Position numbers and translations under genes: made by a program. From assembly GCF_011440375.1 (NCBI RefSeq), contig NZ_JAAOIR010000001.1, positions 1,178,001 through 1,242,000 on the forward strand: a stretch of 64,000 nt of DNA. The letters are read 5' to 3'. The DNA is from Halorubellus sp. JP-L1 (GTDB taxonomy: Archaea; Halobacteriota; Halobacteria; Halobacteriales; Natrialbaceae). Of the stretch, positions 16,757-25,659 are shown in pieces (the first letter of the stretch is position 1; every line of letters starts with the position of its first letter). The notes beneath the pieces are model-generated. The model saw only the letters and a program-made list of their open reading frames with translations. It ran no database searches and was not told the origin of the DNA.

Positions 16757-17368
16757 ATGGAATACGCTACAGCGCTCGACAGAGCCTACGACGTGCTGCC
16801 CGAGACACCGCGAGAGGGTGGCGACCGCCTCCAGGTCCCCGACCCCGAAGGCCAGACCGACGGGGCGTTCACGCGACTCACGAACCTCGAAGGCATCTCG
16901 AAGGCGCTCTCGCGCGAGGCCGACCACCTCCACCGGTCCATCCAGCGCGACCTCGGGACGAGCGGCCAGTTCGACGGCTCCACCGCACGCTACAGCGGGT
17001 CGTTCGACATCGCGGACTTCCAGGCCGCGATCGACGCGTACGTCACCGAGTTCGTCACGTGCTCCGAGTGCGGGCTCCCCGACACGAAGCTCGTCACCGA
17101 GGACGGCGTCGACATGCTCCGCTGCGAGGCCTGCGGTGCGTTCCGGCCGGTCGCGAAGTCCTCCTCGAAGTCCTCCTCGACGGTGAACGAGGACGTCGAG
17201 TCCGGGCGCACGTACCAGCTCAAGATCACCGGCACGGGCCGGAAGGGCGACGGCGTCGCGAAGAAGAACGGCTACACGATCTTCGTCTCCGGCGCTCGCG
17301 AGGGACAGGTCGTGGACGCGTTCGTCGAGTCCGTCAGCGGCGACCTCGCGTTCGCCCGCCTCGCCTGA
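16757..17368 (+). CDS. Translation initiation factor aIF-2 subunit beta with C-terminal TRAM domain
   Basis: A 203-residue protein, part of the aIF2 complex that brings initiator tRNA to the ribosome. Residues 1-130 match aIF2 beta: LTNLEGISKALSREADHL, RDLGTSGQFDG, then a C4 zinc ribbon with Cys102, Cys105, Cys123 and Cys126 (CSECGLPDT...CEACGA). After a Ser-rich linker residues 148-203 form a TRAM domain (YQLKITGTGRKGDGVAKKNG, VDAFVESVSGDLAFARL), an RNA-binding add-on common in haloarchaeal versions. Start at ATG 16757 fits the family and the promoter position. Confidence 0.92.
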   Translation: MEYATALDRAYDVLPETPREGGDRLQVPDPEGQTDGAFTRLTNLEGISKALSREADHLHRSIQRDLGTSGQFDGSTARYSGSFDIADFQAAIDAYVTEFVTCSECGLPDTKLVTEDGVDMLRCEACGAFRPVAKSSSKSSSTVNEDVESGRTYQLKITGTGRKGDGVAKKNGYTIFVSGAREGQVVDAFVESVSGDLAFARLA

Positions 17369-17388
17369 GGACCGCTCGCGGCCTCGCT

Positions 17389-17401
17389 TCTCCCTTTTTG
17401 T
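17389..17401 (+). terminator. Oligo-T terminator after aIF-2 beta
   Basis: TTCTCCCTTTTTG about 20 bases after the stop at 17368, the usual pyrimidine/T-run type of archaeal termination. Confidence 0.45.
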
Positions 17402-17504
17402 CTCGGACGAACCGGTCGATTCGCTCGGGGGGCGTAACCGAACGACGGTAACCCGTAACGAAACTGGGATAATCGGTTTTCGCCGTGGCTCGGTAGTCCA
17501 GTGC

Positions 17505-17975
17505 ATGCCCGAGCGTCCCGTCGACGCCGTCGACCGAGCCATCCTCCACCACCTCCAGGAGAACGCGAGGAAGCCGATCACCGAGATCGCCAGGGCGGTG
17601 AACGTATCGGACAACACCGTCAGGAACCGGATCGAGCACCTGGAGGAGACGGGCGCGATCCAGGGGTATCGCGCGGACGTGGACTACGACGCCGCTGGCG
17701 TCCAGCACTACTACGTGTTCGTCTGCACGGCACGCGTGCAGCGACGCGAACAACTGGCGGAGAAGGCGCTCGAACGCCCCGGCATCGTCGAGGCGGTCAC
17801 GCTGATGACCGGGCGAGAGAACGTCTACCTCTTGGCCGCCGCGGATGACAAGGACGGCATGACCGACCTCGCGTACGAACTCGACGGGCTAGGGCTCGAC
17901 ATCGTGCATGAGAACCTCGTCCGGGAACACGTCTCCCAACCACTCGACCTCTTCGAGCAAGCGTTTGGCCAGTAA
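17505..17975 (+). CDS. Lrp/AsnC family transcriptional regulator
   Basis: A 156-residue DNA-binding protein. The N-terminal winged helix-turn-helix (VDRAILHHLQENARKPITEI then VNVSDNTVRNRIEHLEETG) is followed by an RAM-like effector domain (YYVFVCTARVQRREQLAEKA, VTLMTGRENVYLLAA). Lrp-type regulators respond to amino acids or other small ligands. It stands alone with its own AT-rich promoter (GGATAATCG about 30 bases upstream). The target is unknown; the amino acid transporter starts nearly 2 kb away, and no link is visible. Confidence 0.9.
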   Translation: MPERPVDAVDRAILHHLQENARKPITEIARAVNVSDNTVRNRIEHLEETGAIQGYRADVDYDAAGVQHYYVFVCTARVQRREQLAEKALERPGIVEAVTLMTGRENVYLLAAADDKDGMTDLAYELDGLGLDIVHENLVREHVSQPLDLFEQAFGQ

Positions 17976-18030
17976 CCGCCACCAGCGACGCCGTTTCGTT
18001 CCCAGCCCGAGGTTCGAAATCTGAAGCCTA

Positions 18031-18038
18031 CTTATACC
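18031..18038 (+). promoter_or_regulatory. TATA box upstream of the HalOD1 gene
   Basis: CTTATACC, the haloarchaeal consensus, 43-50 bases before the ATG at 18081, so a leader of roughly 20 bases is expected. Confidence 0.55.
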
Positions 18039-18080
18039 CAAGAGTGAGGTTTTTCTGCGAGTGTCGCCGAGAGCACTCCG

Positions 18081-18341
18081 ATGAAAGCTACTTCACCCTC
18101 GCCGTCACGGCGACGGGACGACGAGAGCATCACCGAGACGATTCTTCGCGCAGTCGCCGACGCCGAGGGTTCGAACCCCGTCTCGCTGAAACCGCCGCTC
18201 TACGACGTCCTCGACCCCGACGCGCTCGAAGCGCTCTACGACGGTGACCAGGGTCCCTGCAGCATCGAGTTCACGTACTGCGGGTACGACGTCCACGTCG
18301 ACGGCGTCGGCGACGTCGCAGTCACCGACGCGAGTACGTGA
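18081..18341 (+). CDS. Stand-alone HalOD1 output domain protein
   Basis: An 86-residue protein consisting of the halobacterial output domain 1. Helix ITETILRAVADAEG leads to the conserved PPLYDVLDPDALEALY, then a short beta region IEFTYCGYDVHVDGVGDVAV. HalOD1 is often attached to receiver domains in haloarchaeal signalling proteins and also occurs as many single-domain copies; its biochemical role is not established. It is encoded convergently with msrB, 24 bases apart. Confidence 0.85.
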   Translation: MKATSPSPSRRRDDESITETILRAVADAEGSNPVSLKPPLYDVLDPDALEALYDGDQGPCSIEFTYCGYDVHVDGVGDVAVTDAST

Positions 18342-18365
18342 CCGATCGAAGACGCACTCGAACCC

Positions 18366-18776
18366 TCACTCGTCGTCGAACTCGATCGAGACCGAGTTGA
18401 TGCAGAAGCGCTTCCCAGTCGGCTCGGGTCCGTCGTCGAAGACGTGCCCGAGGTGGCTGTCGCAGTTCGCGCAGACGACCTCGATGCGCTTCATGCCGTG
18501 GCTCAGGTCCTCGCGCGTCTCGACGTTCGCGTCCTCCGCGGCGTAGAACGACGGCCACCCGCAGCCGTGGTCGAACTTCGTCTCCGAGTCGAACAGGACC
18601 TCGCCGCAGCCCTTGCAGCGGTACGTGCCGTCCTCGAAGTGGTCGACGTAGTCGCCGGAGAACCGCGCCTCCGTCCCGGCCTCACGCATCACGCGGTACG
18701 ACTCGTCGTCGAGTCGCTCGCGCCACTCCGCGTCGGTCTCGGGAACGTCTCGCTCGCTCGCATCTGATTCGCTCAT
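18366..18776 (-). CDS. msrB: Peptide-methionine (R)-S-oxide reductase MsrB
   Basis: A 136-residue repair enzyme reducing methionine-R-sulfoxide in proteins. The catalytic Cys125 lies in [10 protein letters not shown]. The structural zinc ligands are Cys54/Cys57 (CKGCG) and Cys102/Cys105 ([12 protein letters not shown]). HGCGWPSF is also conserved. It starts at ATG 18776 and diverges from ctaA. Oxidative-damage repair next to a respiratory assembly gene is common but not proof of a link. Confidence 0.96.
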   Translation of the reverse strand: MSESDASERDVPETDAEWRERLDDESYRVMREAGTEARFSGDYVDHFEDGTYRCKGCGEVLFDSETKFDHGCGWPSFYAAEDANVETREDLSHGMKRIEVVCANCDSHLGHVFDDGPEPTGKRFCINSVSIEFDDE

Positions 18777-18907
18777 GGTAGGTGGAAGGGCGTCCAGGCG
18801 AATAAGGGCGTCCGTGGCGGCGGGCCGCGAAGCGAGGACGAGGTAGTGCGTCGTCGGCCGCGTCCGAGAACGAGCGACGTAAGTACCCGCTGTCCGAACG
18901 GCCGCGT

Positions 18908-19753
18908 ATGAGTGGCACGCGCGACGCCTACCTCTCGCGACGCGGGTTCCGGTGGCTCGCCGCCCTGACTGTCGCCGCCACGTTCCTCACCATCCTGCTC
19001 GGCGTCTCGACGAAGGCGACCGGCGCGGGACTGGCGTGCCAGGCGCGCTGGCCGGTTTGCGACGGCGGGTTCCTGAACCTCTTCCCGCAGTCCGTCCCGA
19101 GCTTCTTCGAGATGATCCACCGCGTCGTCGCGGGCGTCACCGGCCTGTTCATCCTCGCGACCGCGGCCGTCGCGTGGCTCGACGACCACGCACGATACGT
19201 CAAGCTCGCGGCGACCGCGGCGGTCGTCCTCCTGCCCGTGCAGGTGCTCCTCGGCCGGCAGACCGTCCTCGAGTTCACCGGACCGATCCTGTTCCTGCAC
19301 TACTGGGTCGCGATGGGGATCTTCGCGGGCGTCGTCGTCGCGACGACGCTCGTCTACCGCGACGTCGTCTCTGCGGGCGCGTACCGGCGCGCGCTCGCCG
19401 TCGCCGCCGTCGCCCAGCCCCTCGTCGTCCTCTTCGGTGCACAGGTGCTCTCGCGGTACACGCCGCCCGTGCAGACCGCACACTACGCGGTCTCCCTGAC
19501 CGTCCTCGCCGCGCTCGCGTTCGCCGTCGTCGGCGGCTGGGGAGTCCTCGACGCTCGCGCGCGCTGGCTCGCCGCCGCGGCCCTCGGGGCGTTCCCCGTC
19601 CAGATCGCGCTCGGTCGCGTCGCCGTCGGCGGCGCCAGCGGCGCACTCCTCACCGCGCACGCCGCCGTCATCGGGCTCGTGTTCGCGCTCGCCGTCGCCG
19701 CCGCGCTCGTCGCGTACCGCGTCGGCCCGGCCGCACGCGCCACCGCCGCCTGA
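18908..19753 (+). CDS. ctaA: Heme A synthase CtaA/Cox15 family
   Basis: A 281-residue polytopic membrane enzyme that oxidises heme O to heme A for terminal oxidases. About eight hydrophobic helices are visible. The extracytoplasmic loop after helix 1 has [17 protein letters not shown] with a Cys pair, as in CtaA. Conserved heme-ligand His occur in [13 protein letters not shown], in [10 protein letters not shown], in QTAHYAVS and in LTAHAAVIG. The length is that of the short archaeal form. No oxidase subunit gene lies in this window. Confidence 0.9.
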   Translation: MSGTRDAYLSRRGFRWLAALTVAATFLTILLGVSTKATGAGLACQARWPVCDGGFLNLFPQSVPSFFEMIHRVVAGVTGLFILATAAVAWLDDHARYVKLAATAAVVLLPVQVLLGRQTVLEFTGPILFLHYWVAMGIFAGVVVATTLVYRDVVSAGAYRRALAVAAVAQPLVVLFGAQVLSRYTPPVQTAHYAVSLTVLAALAFAVVGGWGVLDARARWLAAAALGAFPVQIALGRVAVGGASGALLTAHAAVIGLVFALAVAAALVAYRVGPAARATAA

Positions 19754-19858
19754 CCCGGCGCCGCCCGGCGGTGCTCGCGGCCTGGAGTCCGCCTCCGTCA
19801 CCGGAGAGCGGTGTCGACGACGAAACCTTGATGCGGCGTCGGGATGTCGTTTCGAGGT

Positions 19859-20650
19859 ATGTCTCGCAGATTCAGCATGGACCGGCGTTCGTACCTGAAG
19901 GTCGCCGGCGTCGCGTCGACGGCCGGCCTCGCCGGCTGCCTGAGCTCGTTCGGTGCCGGCGGCGACCAGGAGATCGTCGCCGGGACGGCGCCCGGCTTCC
20001 CACCGTTCGAGATGAAGGAAGGCGGTGACCTCGTCGGGTTCGATATCGACCTCCTCGAGGCCGTCGTCGAGGAGACCGACTACGAACTCACGGAGTGGCG
20101 AGAGTTCGAGTTCTCGTCGCTCATCCCCGCGCTCACGAACGAGAACATCGACGTCGTCGCCGCCGCGATGACGATCAACGACGAGCGCGACGAGACGATC
20201 GACTTCACGGACCCCTACTACAACGCGGACCAGGCGATCCTCGTCCGCGAGGACGGCTCGTTCAGTCCGGGGTCGCTCGACGACCTCTCCGGGCACGCCG
20301 TCGGCGCACAGGAGGGGACGACGGGCGCGAGCGTCGTCGACGAGGAACTCGTCCAGTCCGGCGACCTCGAGGAGTCGAACTTCAAGACGTACGGGAGCTA
20401 CGTCCTCGCCGTCGAGGACCTCGTGAACGAGAACCTGGACGCGGTCGTCGTCGACACGCCGGTCGCGAACACGTTCGAGGCCCAGCGCCCCGTGACGATC
20501 GCGTTCACGTACGAGACCGGGGAACGGTACGGGTTCGGGCTCCGCGAGGACGCCGACGACATGACGTCGGCGCTCAACGACGGGCTGGCCGCGGTCCAGG
20601 ACAGCGGCGAGTACGAGGAGATACGGAACGAGTGGTTCAGCGAGGCCTGA
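19859..20650 (+). CDS. Amino acid ABC transporter, substrate-binding lipoprotein
   Basis: A 263-residue solute receptor (SBP family 3). The N terminus MDRRSYLKVAGVAS is a Tat signal with lipobox LAGC (Cys27), so it is exported folded and lipid-anchored. Family motifs are GFPPFEM, LVGFDIDLLEAV, NIDVVAAAMTINDERDETID, FTDPYYNADQAILV and a DAVVVDTPVA stretch, typical of polar amino acid (glutamine/arginine-type) receptors. In-frame ATGs at 19844 and 19877 are alternatives. It opens a four-gene operon, with the first permease starting 5 bases after its stop. Confidence 0.9.
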   Translation: MSRRFSMDRRSYLKVAGVASTAGLAGCLSSFGAGGDQEIVAGTAPGFPPFEMKEGGDLVGFDIDLLEAVVEETDYELTEWREFEFSSLIPALTNENIDVVAAAMTINDERDETIDFTDPYYNADQAILVREDGSFSPGSLDDLSGHAVGAQEGTTGASVVDEELVQSGDLEESNFKTYGSYVLAVEDLVNENLDAVVVDTPVANTFEAQRPVTIAFTYETGERYGFGLREDADDMTSALNDGLAAVQDSGEYEEIRNEWFSEA

Positions 20651-20654
20651 CCAG

Positions 20655-21395
20655 ATGGTCGTCGGCGTCGGCGCCCTACTGGAGGTGGTCGCGGTCTGTG
20701 CGGGGTTGCCCGCGGACTGGCAGTTCGTCTGCCAGAACGCGGACTACCTCGCCGGCGGCCTCCTGTTGACCGTCGCGTTGACGATCGCGAGCATCCTCCT
20801 CGGGTTCGCCGCGGGCTTTCCCGCGGGCGCGATCGAGGTGTACGGGAGCACGTACGCGAAGCTCGCGGTGGAGATAGTCGGCGTGGTCCTCCGGGGGACG
20901 CCGATCGTCGTCATCTTCATCTTCACGTTCTTCGTGTTCCCGGTGACCGAGTGGTTCCCGATCCATCGCGTCCTCCCGGTGAGCGACGCGTTCGTCGCAG
21001 CGGTCGTCGGGCTCGGTCTGCGGAGTGCTGCGTACCAGGCGCAGCTGTTCCGCGGGTCGCTCCAGAGCGTCGACGCGGGCCAGATGGAGGCGGCTCGCGC
21101 CGTCGGGCTGTCGAAGGTCGACGCGATCCGGCACGTCGTCGTCCCGCAGGCGCTACGGCGGTCCGTGCCGGGGTTCCAGAACGAGTTCACGATCGTCCTG
21201 AAGGACACGAGCGTCGCGATCGCGATCGGGCTCGCGGAGCTCCTGACGCGCAGCCAGGAGCTGTTCGTGCAGGAGACGACGGCCGTGACCGAAGTGATCC
21301 TCGCGATCAGCGCGGTGTACTTCGTGCTGACGTTCGGGACGAACCGCGCACTCGACCAGTTGAACGAGCGGTACGCGATCCCGGAGGATTCGTGA
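20655..21395 (+). CDS. Amino acid ABC transporter permease (first of two)
   Basis: A 246-residue inner-membrane subunit of the HisM/GlnP type with about five helices. The ATPase-contacting EAA loop is QMEAARAVGLSKVDAIRHVV, followed by PQALRRSVPGFQNE and the LKDTSVAIAIG segment. AAYQAQLFRGSLQSV precedes it, as in the family. Five bases separate it from the binding-protein gene, and its TGA overlaps the ATG of a 20-codon minicistron leading to the ATPase gene. Confidence 0.9.
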   Translation: MVVGVGALLEVVAVCAGLPADWQFVCQNADYLAGGLLLTVALTIASILLGFAAGFPAGAIEVYGSTYAKLAVEIVGVVLRGTPIVVIFIFTFFVFPVTEWFPIHRVLPVSDAFVAAVVGLGLRSAAYQAQLFRGSLQSVDAGQMEAARAVGLSKVDAIRHVVVPQALRRSVPGFQNEFTIVLKDTSVAIAIGLAELLTRSQELFVQETTAVTEVILAISAVYFVLTFGTNRALDQLNERYAIPEDS

Positions 21396-21457
21396 TGAGA
21401 GCGATACGCAATCCCGGAGGAATCGCGAAGGCGATGGCGGAGGCTACACATGAGTGA
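21395..21457 (+). other. 20-codon minicistron between permease and ATPase genes
   Basis: ATG 21395 overlaps the permease stop (TGATG), and the TGA at 21455-21457 falls just after the ATPase start (21450). The predicted peptide is MRAIRNPGGIAKAMAEATHE. The DNA near its start partly repeats the last codons of the permease gene (ATCCCGGAGGA versus ATCCCGGAGGA). It could couple translation across the gap; the peptide itself probably has no function. Confidence 0.45.
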
Positions 21458-22205
21458 TAACGAGCCACTGTTGAGCGTCGAGTCGGTGTCGAAGTCCTAC
21501 GGCGACGAGCAGGTGCTGGAGGACGTGAGTTTCGAGATGGACCGCAGCGACGTGACGGTCCTGATGGGGCCGAGCGGGAGCGGGAAGTCGACGATGCTTC
21601 GGTGCGTGAACCGGTTGACGGAGGTCGATTCGGGCGTGATCCGGCTCGGTGGCGAGGTCGTCACGGATCCGGAGACGGACGTGGACGAGCTCCGTCGGAA
21701 CGTCGGGATGGTGTTCCAGGACATCAACCTGTTCGCGCACCTGACGGCGCTGAAGAACGTCACGCTCGGGCTGCGGAAGGTCCGCGGGATGGACGCCGAG
21801 GAAGCGCGTGCGTCGGCGGTCGAGCACCTGGAGCGCGTCGGGCTCGGGGACCAGCTCGACTCGTATCCCGGCGAGCTTTCGGGCGGCCAGAAGCAGCGCG
21901 TCGGGATCGCGCGAGCGCTGGCGATGGAGCCGAAGTTGATGCTGTTCGACGAGCCGACGAGCGCGCTCGACCCGGAGCTCATCGGCGAGGTCACGGAGGT
22001 GATGCGGGACCTGGCCGCCGGCGGGATGACGATGCTCGTCGTCACGCACGAGATGGGGTTCGCGCGCGAGGCGGCGACGGACACGATCTTCCTCGAGGAC
22101 GGCCGCATCGTCGAGGAGGGGCCGCCCGAGCAGCTGTTCGAGGACCCGCGCGAGGACCGGACGGCACAGTTTCTCGAACGCATCACGACGATGCACGATC
22201 GCTGA
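21450..22205 (+). CDS. glnQ: Amino acid ABC transporter ATP-binding protein
   Basis: A 251-residue ATPase that powers the importer. Walker A GPSGSGKST (residues 40-48), Q-loop VFQDINLF, signature ELSGGQKQR, Walker B LMLFDEPTSALDP and the switch His in VVTHEMGFA are all intact and characteristic of the GlnQ/HisP group. Its TGA overlaps the ATG of the second permease (TGATG), so translational coupling is likely. Substrate cannot be told from the ATPase; the symbol denotes the family. Confidence 0.92.
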   Translation: MSDNEPLLSVESVSKSYGDEQVLEDVSFEMDRSDVTVLMGPSGSGKSTMLRCVNRLTEVDSGVIRLGGEVVTDPETDVDELRRNVGMVFQDINLFAHLTALKNVTLGLRKVRGMDAEEARASAVEHLERVGLGDQLDSYPGELSGGQKQRVGIARALAMEPKLMLFDEPTSALDPELIGEVTEVMRDLAAGGMTMLVVTHEMGFAREAATDTIFLEDGRIVEEGPPEQLFEDPREDRTAQFLERITTMHDR

Positions 22206-23113
22206 TGGCGGGCGCCGAACGGAGTTCCGCGGAGCGAGACGAGGTCGTCGTCGAGGAGTGGCGCGTCCTCTCGCGCGTGGGGACGATCGCGGCGGTCGCG
22301 TTCTGGGGCTGGCTGGCGTTGCGCTGGGCGAACAACTGGCTGCTCCCGCCGGGCGTGGGCGTCGGACCGGACGAGCCGTTCGTCGACCCGGAGGCGGTCC
22401 GGCCGGTGTCGGAGTCGCTGGCGTTCGCCGTCGAGTTCCTCCCGCAGCTCGCGGACGCGGCGTGGCTCACCATCGTCCTGACGGTCGTGGGTATCGTGCT
22501 CGGGTTCGTCATCGCGGTGCCGCTCGCGGTCGCTCGCGTCTACGGCGGGTCCGTGTCGTCCGCCGTCTCGCTGCTGTACACGGAACTGATCCGGGGGACG
22601 CCGCTGCTCGCACAGTTGTTCGTGCTCTACTACGCGCTGAACCTCTCGCAGTACTTCCGCGGGCTCCCCGAGAGCGGGTTCCTGCCCGCGACCGCGGTGT
22701 ACGTCGCACTCATCGGGTTCACGGTGAACAGCGCCGCGTACCAGGGCGAGTACATCCGGTCGGCGCTACTGTCCGTCGAGGGCGACCAGTTGACGGCGGC
22801 GCGCGCGGTCGGACTCTCGCGGCTCGCGGGCATCCGGTACGTGGTATTGCCGCAGGCGCTCCGGATCGCGATCCCCGGCTGGTCGAACGAGCTCGTCTAC
22901 CTCATCAAGTACTCGTCGCTGGCGGCGTTCATCACCGTCCCGGAACTGTACAAGGTCTCGCAGGGCATCGCGTCGCAGAACTTCGCGTACACGAGCATCT
23001 TCACGCTCGTCGCACTCCTCTACCTCGGGCTCGTCGTCTCCGCGTCGAAGGGGATGAGCGTCGTCGAGGAGCGCGTCGCCATCCCGGGCCTGGGTACCGG
23101 CACGGACCGCTGA
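22205..23113 (+). CDS. Amino acid ABC transporter permease (second)
   Basis: A 302-residue permease with about five or six helices and a longer N-terminal extension than the first permease. The EAA loop is QLTAARAVGLSRLAGIRYVV, then LPQALRIAIPGWSNE and LIKYSSLAAFI. AAYQGEYIRSALLSVEG is the family hallmark before it. With the first permease it probably forms a heterodimeric channel. It starts at ATG 22205 overlapping the ATPase stop and ends the operon. Confidence 0.9.
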   Translation: MAGAERSSAERDEVVVEEWRVLSRVGTIAAVAFWGWLALRWANNWLLPPGVGVGPDEPFVDPEAVRPVSESLAFAVEFLPQLADAAWLTIVLTVVGIVLGFVIAVPLAVARVYGGSVSSAVSLLYTELIRGTPLLAQLFVLYYALNLSQYFRGLPESGFLPATAVYVALIGFTVNSAAYQGEYIRSALLSVEGDQLTAARAVGLSRLAGIRYVVLPQALRIAIPGWSNELVYLIKYSSLAAFITVPELYKVSQGIASQNFAYTSIFTLVALLYLGLVVSASKGMSVVEERVAIPGLGTGTDR

Positions 23114-23242
23114 CGCCGCGGTGTCGGTCACCTTCTCGGTCGTTCGATCCCGTCACACCGCGAGCGGTCGCGACGCCGGCGGACTCCGCTTCGGACGTTC
23201 GATCCCGCCACGTCGGACTCGTTCCGCCGTCGATACCCCAAC

Positions 23243-23252
23243 AATTATATAG
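23243..23252 (+). promoter_or_regulatory. TATA box of the biotin cluster
   Basis: AATTATATAG, the only AT-rich patch in the region, lies 22-31 bases before the GTG of bioB at 23274, predicting leaderless transcription. Confidence 0.7.
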
Positions 23253-23273
23253 TCGTCAACCGCGACCTAGGCC

Positions 23274-24443
23274 GTGGTTTACGAGACTGGGAATCGGACG
23301 GTCGACGACGCCGTCGAACGCGTCCTCGACGGGGAGACCCTCGACCGACGCGACGGACTGGCGCTGATCGCACAGCCGGTCGAGGCGCTGGCACCGGCCG
23401 CGGACCACGTCCGAAGCGAACTCGGCGACGGCACCGTCGACGCGTGCTCCATCGTGAACGCGAAGGCCGGGAACTGCGCCGAGGACTGCGGGTTCTGCGC
23501 GCAGTCCGTCCACTTCGACACCGGCATCGACACGTACGGGTTCCTCGACCCCGAGGAGATACTCGACGCCGCCGAGCGCGCGGAGCGCGACGGCGCGCAG
23601 CGGTTCGGGATCGTCGTCGCGGAGAAAGGCGTCTCGAAGGAGCGTCGTCCCGACGAGTGGGACGACGTGATCCGCGCGATACGACTCGTCCGCGACGAGA
23701 CCGACGTCGAGGTGGACGCGAGCCTCGGCATCCTCACCGAGGAGGAGGCCGCAATCCTCGCCGACGAGGGCATCAATCACTACAATCACAACGTCGAGAC
23801 GAGTCCCCGGTACTTCCCCGAGGTCGTCGACACGCACGACTTCGAGGACCGCGTCGCGACGCTCGAGGTCGCGAAGGACGCCGGCATGGACCTCTGTGCG
23901 GGCGTCATCCTCGGAATGGGCGAGAGCCCGACCGACCGCGTCGACGCCGCCATCGCCTTGCAGGACGTCGGCGTCTCCAGCCTCCCCGTGAACGTCCTCA
24001 ATCCCGTCGAGGGCACCGCGATGGGGGGAATGGAGTCCGCGGACATCTCGACGGCGGAGATACTGAAGACGGTCGCCGTGTATCGACTCCTCCACCCGCA
24101 CGCTCGCGTTCGCCTGACCGGCGGTCGCGAGGTGAACCTCGCGATGGACGAACAGCACCTCCCGTTCGAGGCCGGCGCGGACGGCATCCTCACCGGCGAC
24201 TACCTCACGACCGACGGGCAGTCGCCGGGCGACGACATCGAGATCATCGAACGCGCGGGCCTGGAACCGAACCGTGACGTCAACGAGTTCGACCCCGAGG
24301 CGGTGAAAGGCCGCGAGTGCGAGACGCAATCGGCGGACGCGGTGACGGCCGAAAGCGACGACGACGGCGCGACCGCAGATGTGCCGCCGGAGACGGCGGC
24401 GGGGTCCGCGACCAGTACCGCGACGCGAAACGACGACGACTGA
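23274..24443 (+). CDS. bioB: Biotin synthase
   Basis: A 389-residue radical-SAM enzyme inserting sulfur into dethiobiotin. The [4Fe-4S] motif is NCAEDCGFCAQS with Cys68, Cys72 and Cys75; the substrate motif YNHNVETSPRYF and the glycine-rich GIILGMGE-type stretch (GVILGMGESPTDR) are present, as are NVLNPVEGT and RLTGGREVN. The start is GTG 23274, matching the promoter. The last 50 or so residues are an acidic Ala/Thr/Asp tail beyond the usual end. It heads the cluster bioB-bioU-bioF-bioD, all on one strand. Confidence 0.95.
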   Translation: MVYETGNRTVDDAVERVLDGETLDRRDGLALIAQPVEALAPAADHVRSELGDGTVDACSIVNAKAGNCAEDCGFCAQSVHFDTGIDTYGFLDPEEILDAAERAERDGAQRFGIVVAEKGVSKERRPDEWDDVIRAIRLVRDETDVEVDASLGILTEEEAAILADEGINHYNHNVETSPRYFPEVVDTHDFEDRVATLEVAKDAGMDLCAGVILGMGESPTDRVDAAIALQDVGVSSLPVNVLNPVEGTAMGGMESADISTAEILKTVAVYRLLHPHARVRLTGGREVNLAMDEQHLPFEAGADGILTGDYLTTDGQSPGDDIEIIERAGLEPNRDVNEFDPEAVKGRECETQSADAVTAESDDDGATADVPPETAAGSATSTATRNDDD

Positions 24444-24462
24444 CGACATTCACGATCCACGC

Positions 24463-25593
24463 ATGACACGAGACATCACGTTCGCCGTGCTCGGCACGGG
24501 CGGCATCGGTCGACGAACGCTCGAGGTATCCCAGTACAAGGACGGCATCACGCCGGTCGCGGCGTGCGACCGGAACGGCATCGCGGTCGACCGCGACGGC
24601 CTCGACGTCGACGAACTGCTCGACGCGACGGAAGGGAATATAGCGAGTGAAGAGGCGTACGAGGTCGGCGACGGGGTCGAGAGCGCAGGCGACGCGACCG
24701 GGAGCGACGGTGGCCCCCTCACCGACGGCGGTGAGGTCGCCGCCGACGCGGACGGCGGGGTCAAGCAACACGGCGCGGGTGCCGGCGTGGTCGCGAGCGC
24801 GCAGGCCGAACCGACGCGGTCCCCGATCCAGGACGTCATCGACGAGGCGGTCGCGGCCGGCATCGACGCGGTCCTGCTCGCGCTCCCGAACCTCGAGCAC
24901 GACTTCGTGCCGAACACCGCCGAGCGGTTCGCGGACGCGGGCTACGACGGCGTGCTCGTGGACGTCCTGAAGCGCTCGCGCGTCATCGGGACGCTCGACG
25001 AGCGCGAGGAGACGTTCGCGGACGCCGGGATGACGTTCGTCTGTGGCGCGGGCGCGACGCCGGGGTTCCTGACGGGCGCGGCGGCACTGGCGGCGCAGTC
25101 GTTCGTCGAGGTCGAGTCCGTCGACATCTGGTGGGGCGTCGGGCTCAAGTCCGGGTACGAGGACAACCGCGGCACCGTCCGCGAGGACATCGCGCACCTC
25201 GACGGCTACGACGTCGAGACCGCTCGTGAGATGAGCGAGGCCGAGATCGAGGCGCTCGTCGACGAGCACGACGGCCGGTTCGAGTTCCACGACATGGAGC
25301 ACGCAGACGACGTCCTCCTCGAGCGCGCCGGCGTCTGCGACGCCGCGGACGTCTCCGTCGGCGGCGTCCTCGACGTCCGCTCCGACGAGAAGCCGGTGAC
25401 GACGACCGTCGAGGTCACGGGGCGAACGTTCGACGGCGAGACGGCGACGAACACGTTCGAACTCGGCGACGACACGAGCATGGAGGCGAACGTGAACGGG
25501 CCCGCGCTCGGGTACGTGCGTCGCGGCGTCGCGATGAACCGCGACGGCCGAACCGGCGTGTTCGGCCCCGCGGAACTGATGCCCGGATTCTGA
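24463..25593 (+). CDS. bioU: Saccharopine dehydrogenase-like oxidoreductase, probable BioU (diaminopelargonate-forming)
   Basis: A 376-residue Rossmann-fold protein starting GxGGIGRR-like (AVLGTGGIGRRTLEVSQ) with LLALPNLEHDF, YDGVLVDVLKRSRVIG, FVCGAGATPGFLTGAAALA and a C-terminal GALG-type region (NGPALGYVRRGVAMN). It lies between bioB and bioF. BioU replaces BioA in cyanobacteria and some haloarchaea, converting 8-amino-7-oxononanoate to 7,8-diaminopelargonate. Absence of bioA here, clustering and fold all fit that role. Cyanobacterial BioU uses a Lys as amino donor; the single conserved Lys in VDVLKRS is the obvious candidate, not proven. Residues about 64-122 are a low-complexity Gly/Asp/Ala insert. 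Confidence 0.7.
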   Translation: MTRDITFAVLGTGGIGRRTLEVSQYKDGITPVAACDRNGIAVDRDGLDVDELLDATEGNIASEEAYEVGDGVESAGDATGSDGGPLTDGGEVAADADGGVKQHGAGAGVVASAQAEPTRSPIQDVIDEAVAAGIDAVLLALPNLEHDFVPNTAERFADAGYDGVLVDVLKRSRVIGTLDEREETFADAGMTFVCGAGATPGFLTGAAALAAQSFVEVESVDIWWGVGLKSGYEDNRGTVREDIAHLDGYDVETAREMSEAEIEALVDEHDGRFEFHDMEHADDVLLERAGVCDAADVSVGGVLDVRSDEKPVTTTVEVTGRTFDGETATNTFELGDDTSMEANVNGPALGYVRRGVAMNRDGRTGVFGPAELMPGF

Positions 25594-25659
25594 TATTTCC
25601 GGTCCGTTTCCCGTCTCGTCCTGACCGAGAGCAGACGCTCCGGTTCCACCGTCGAGGGA

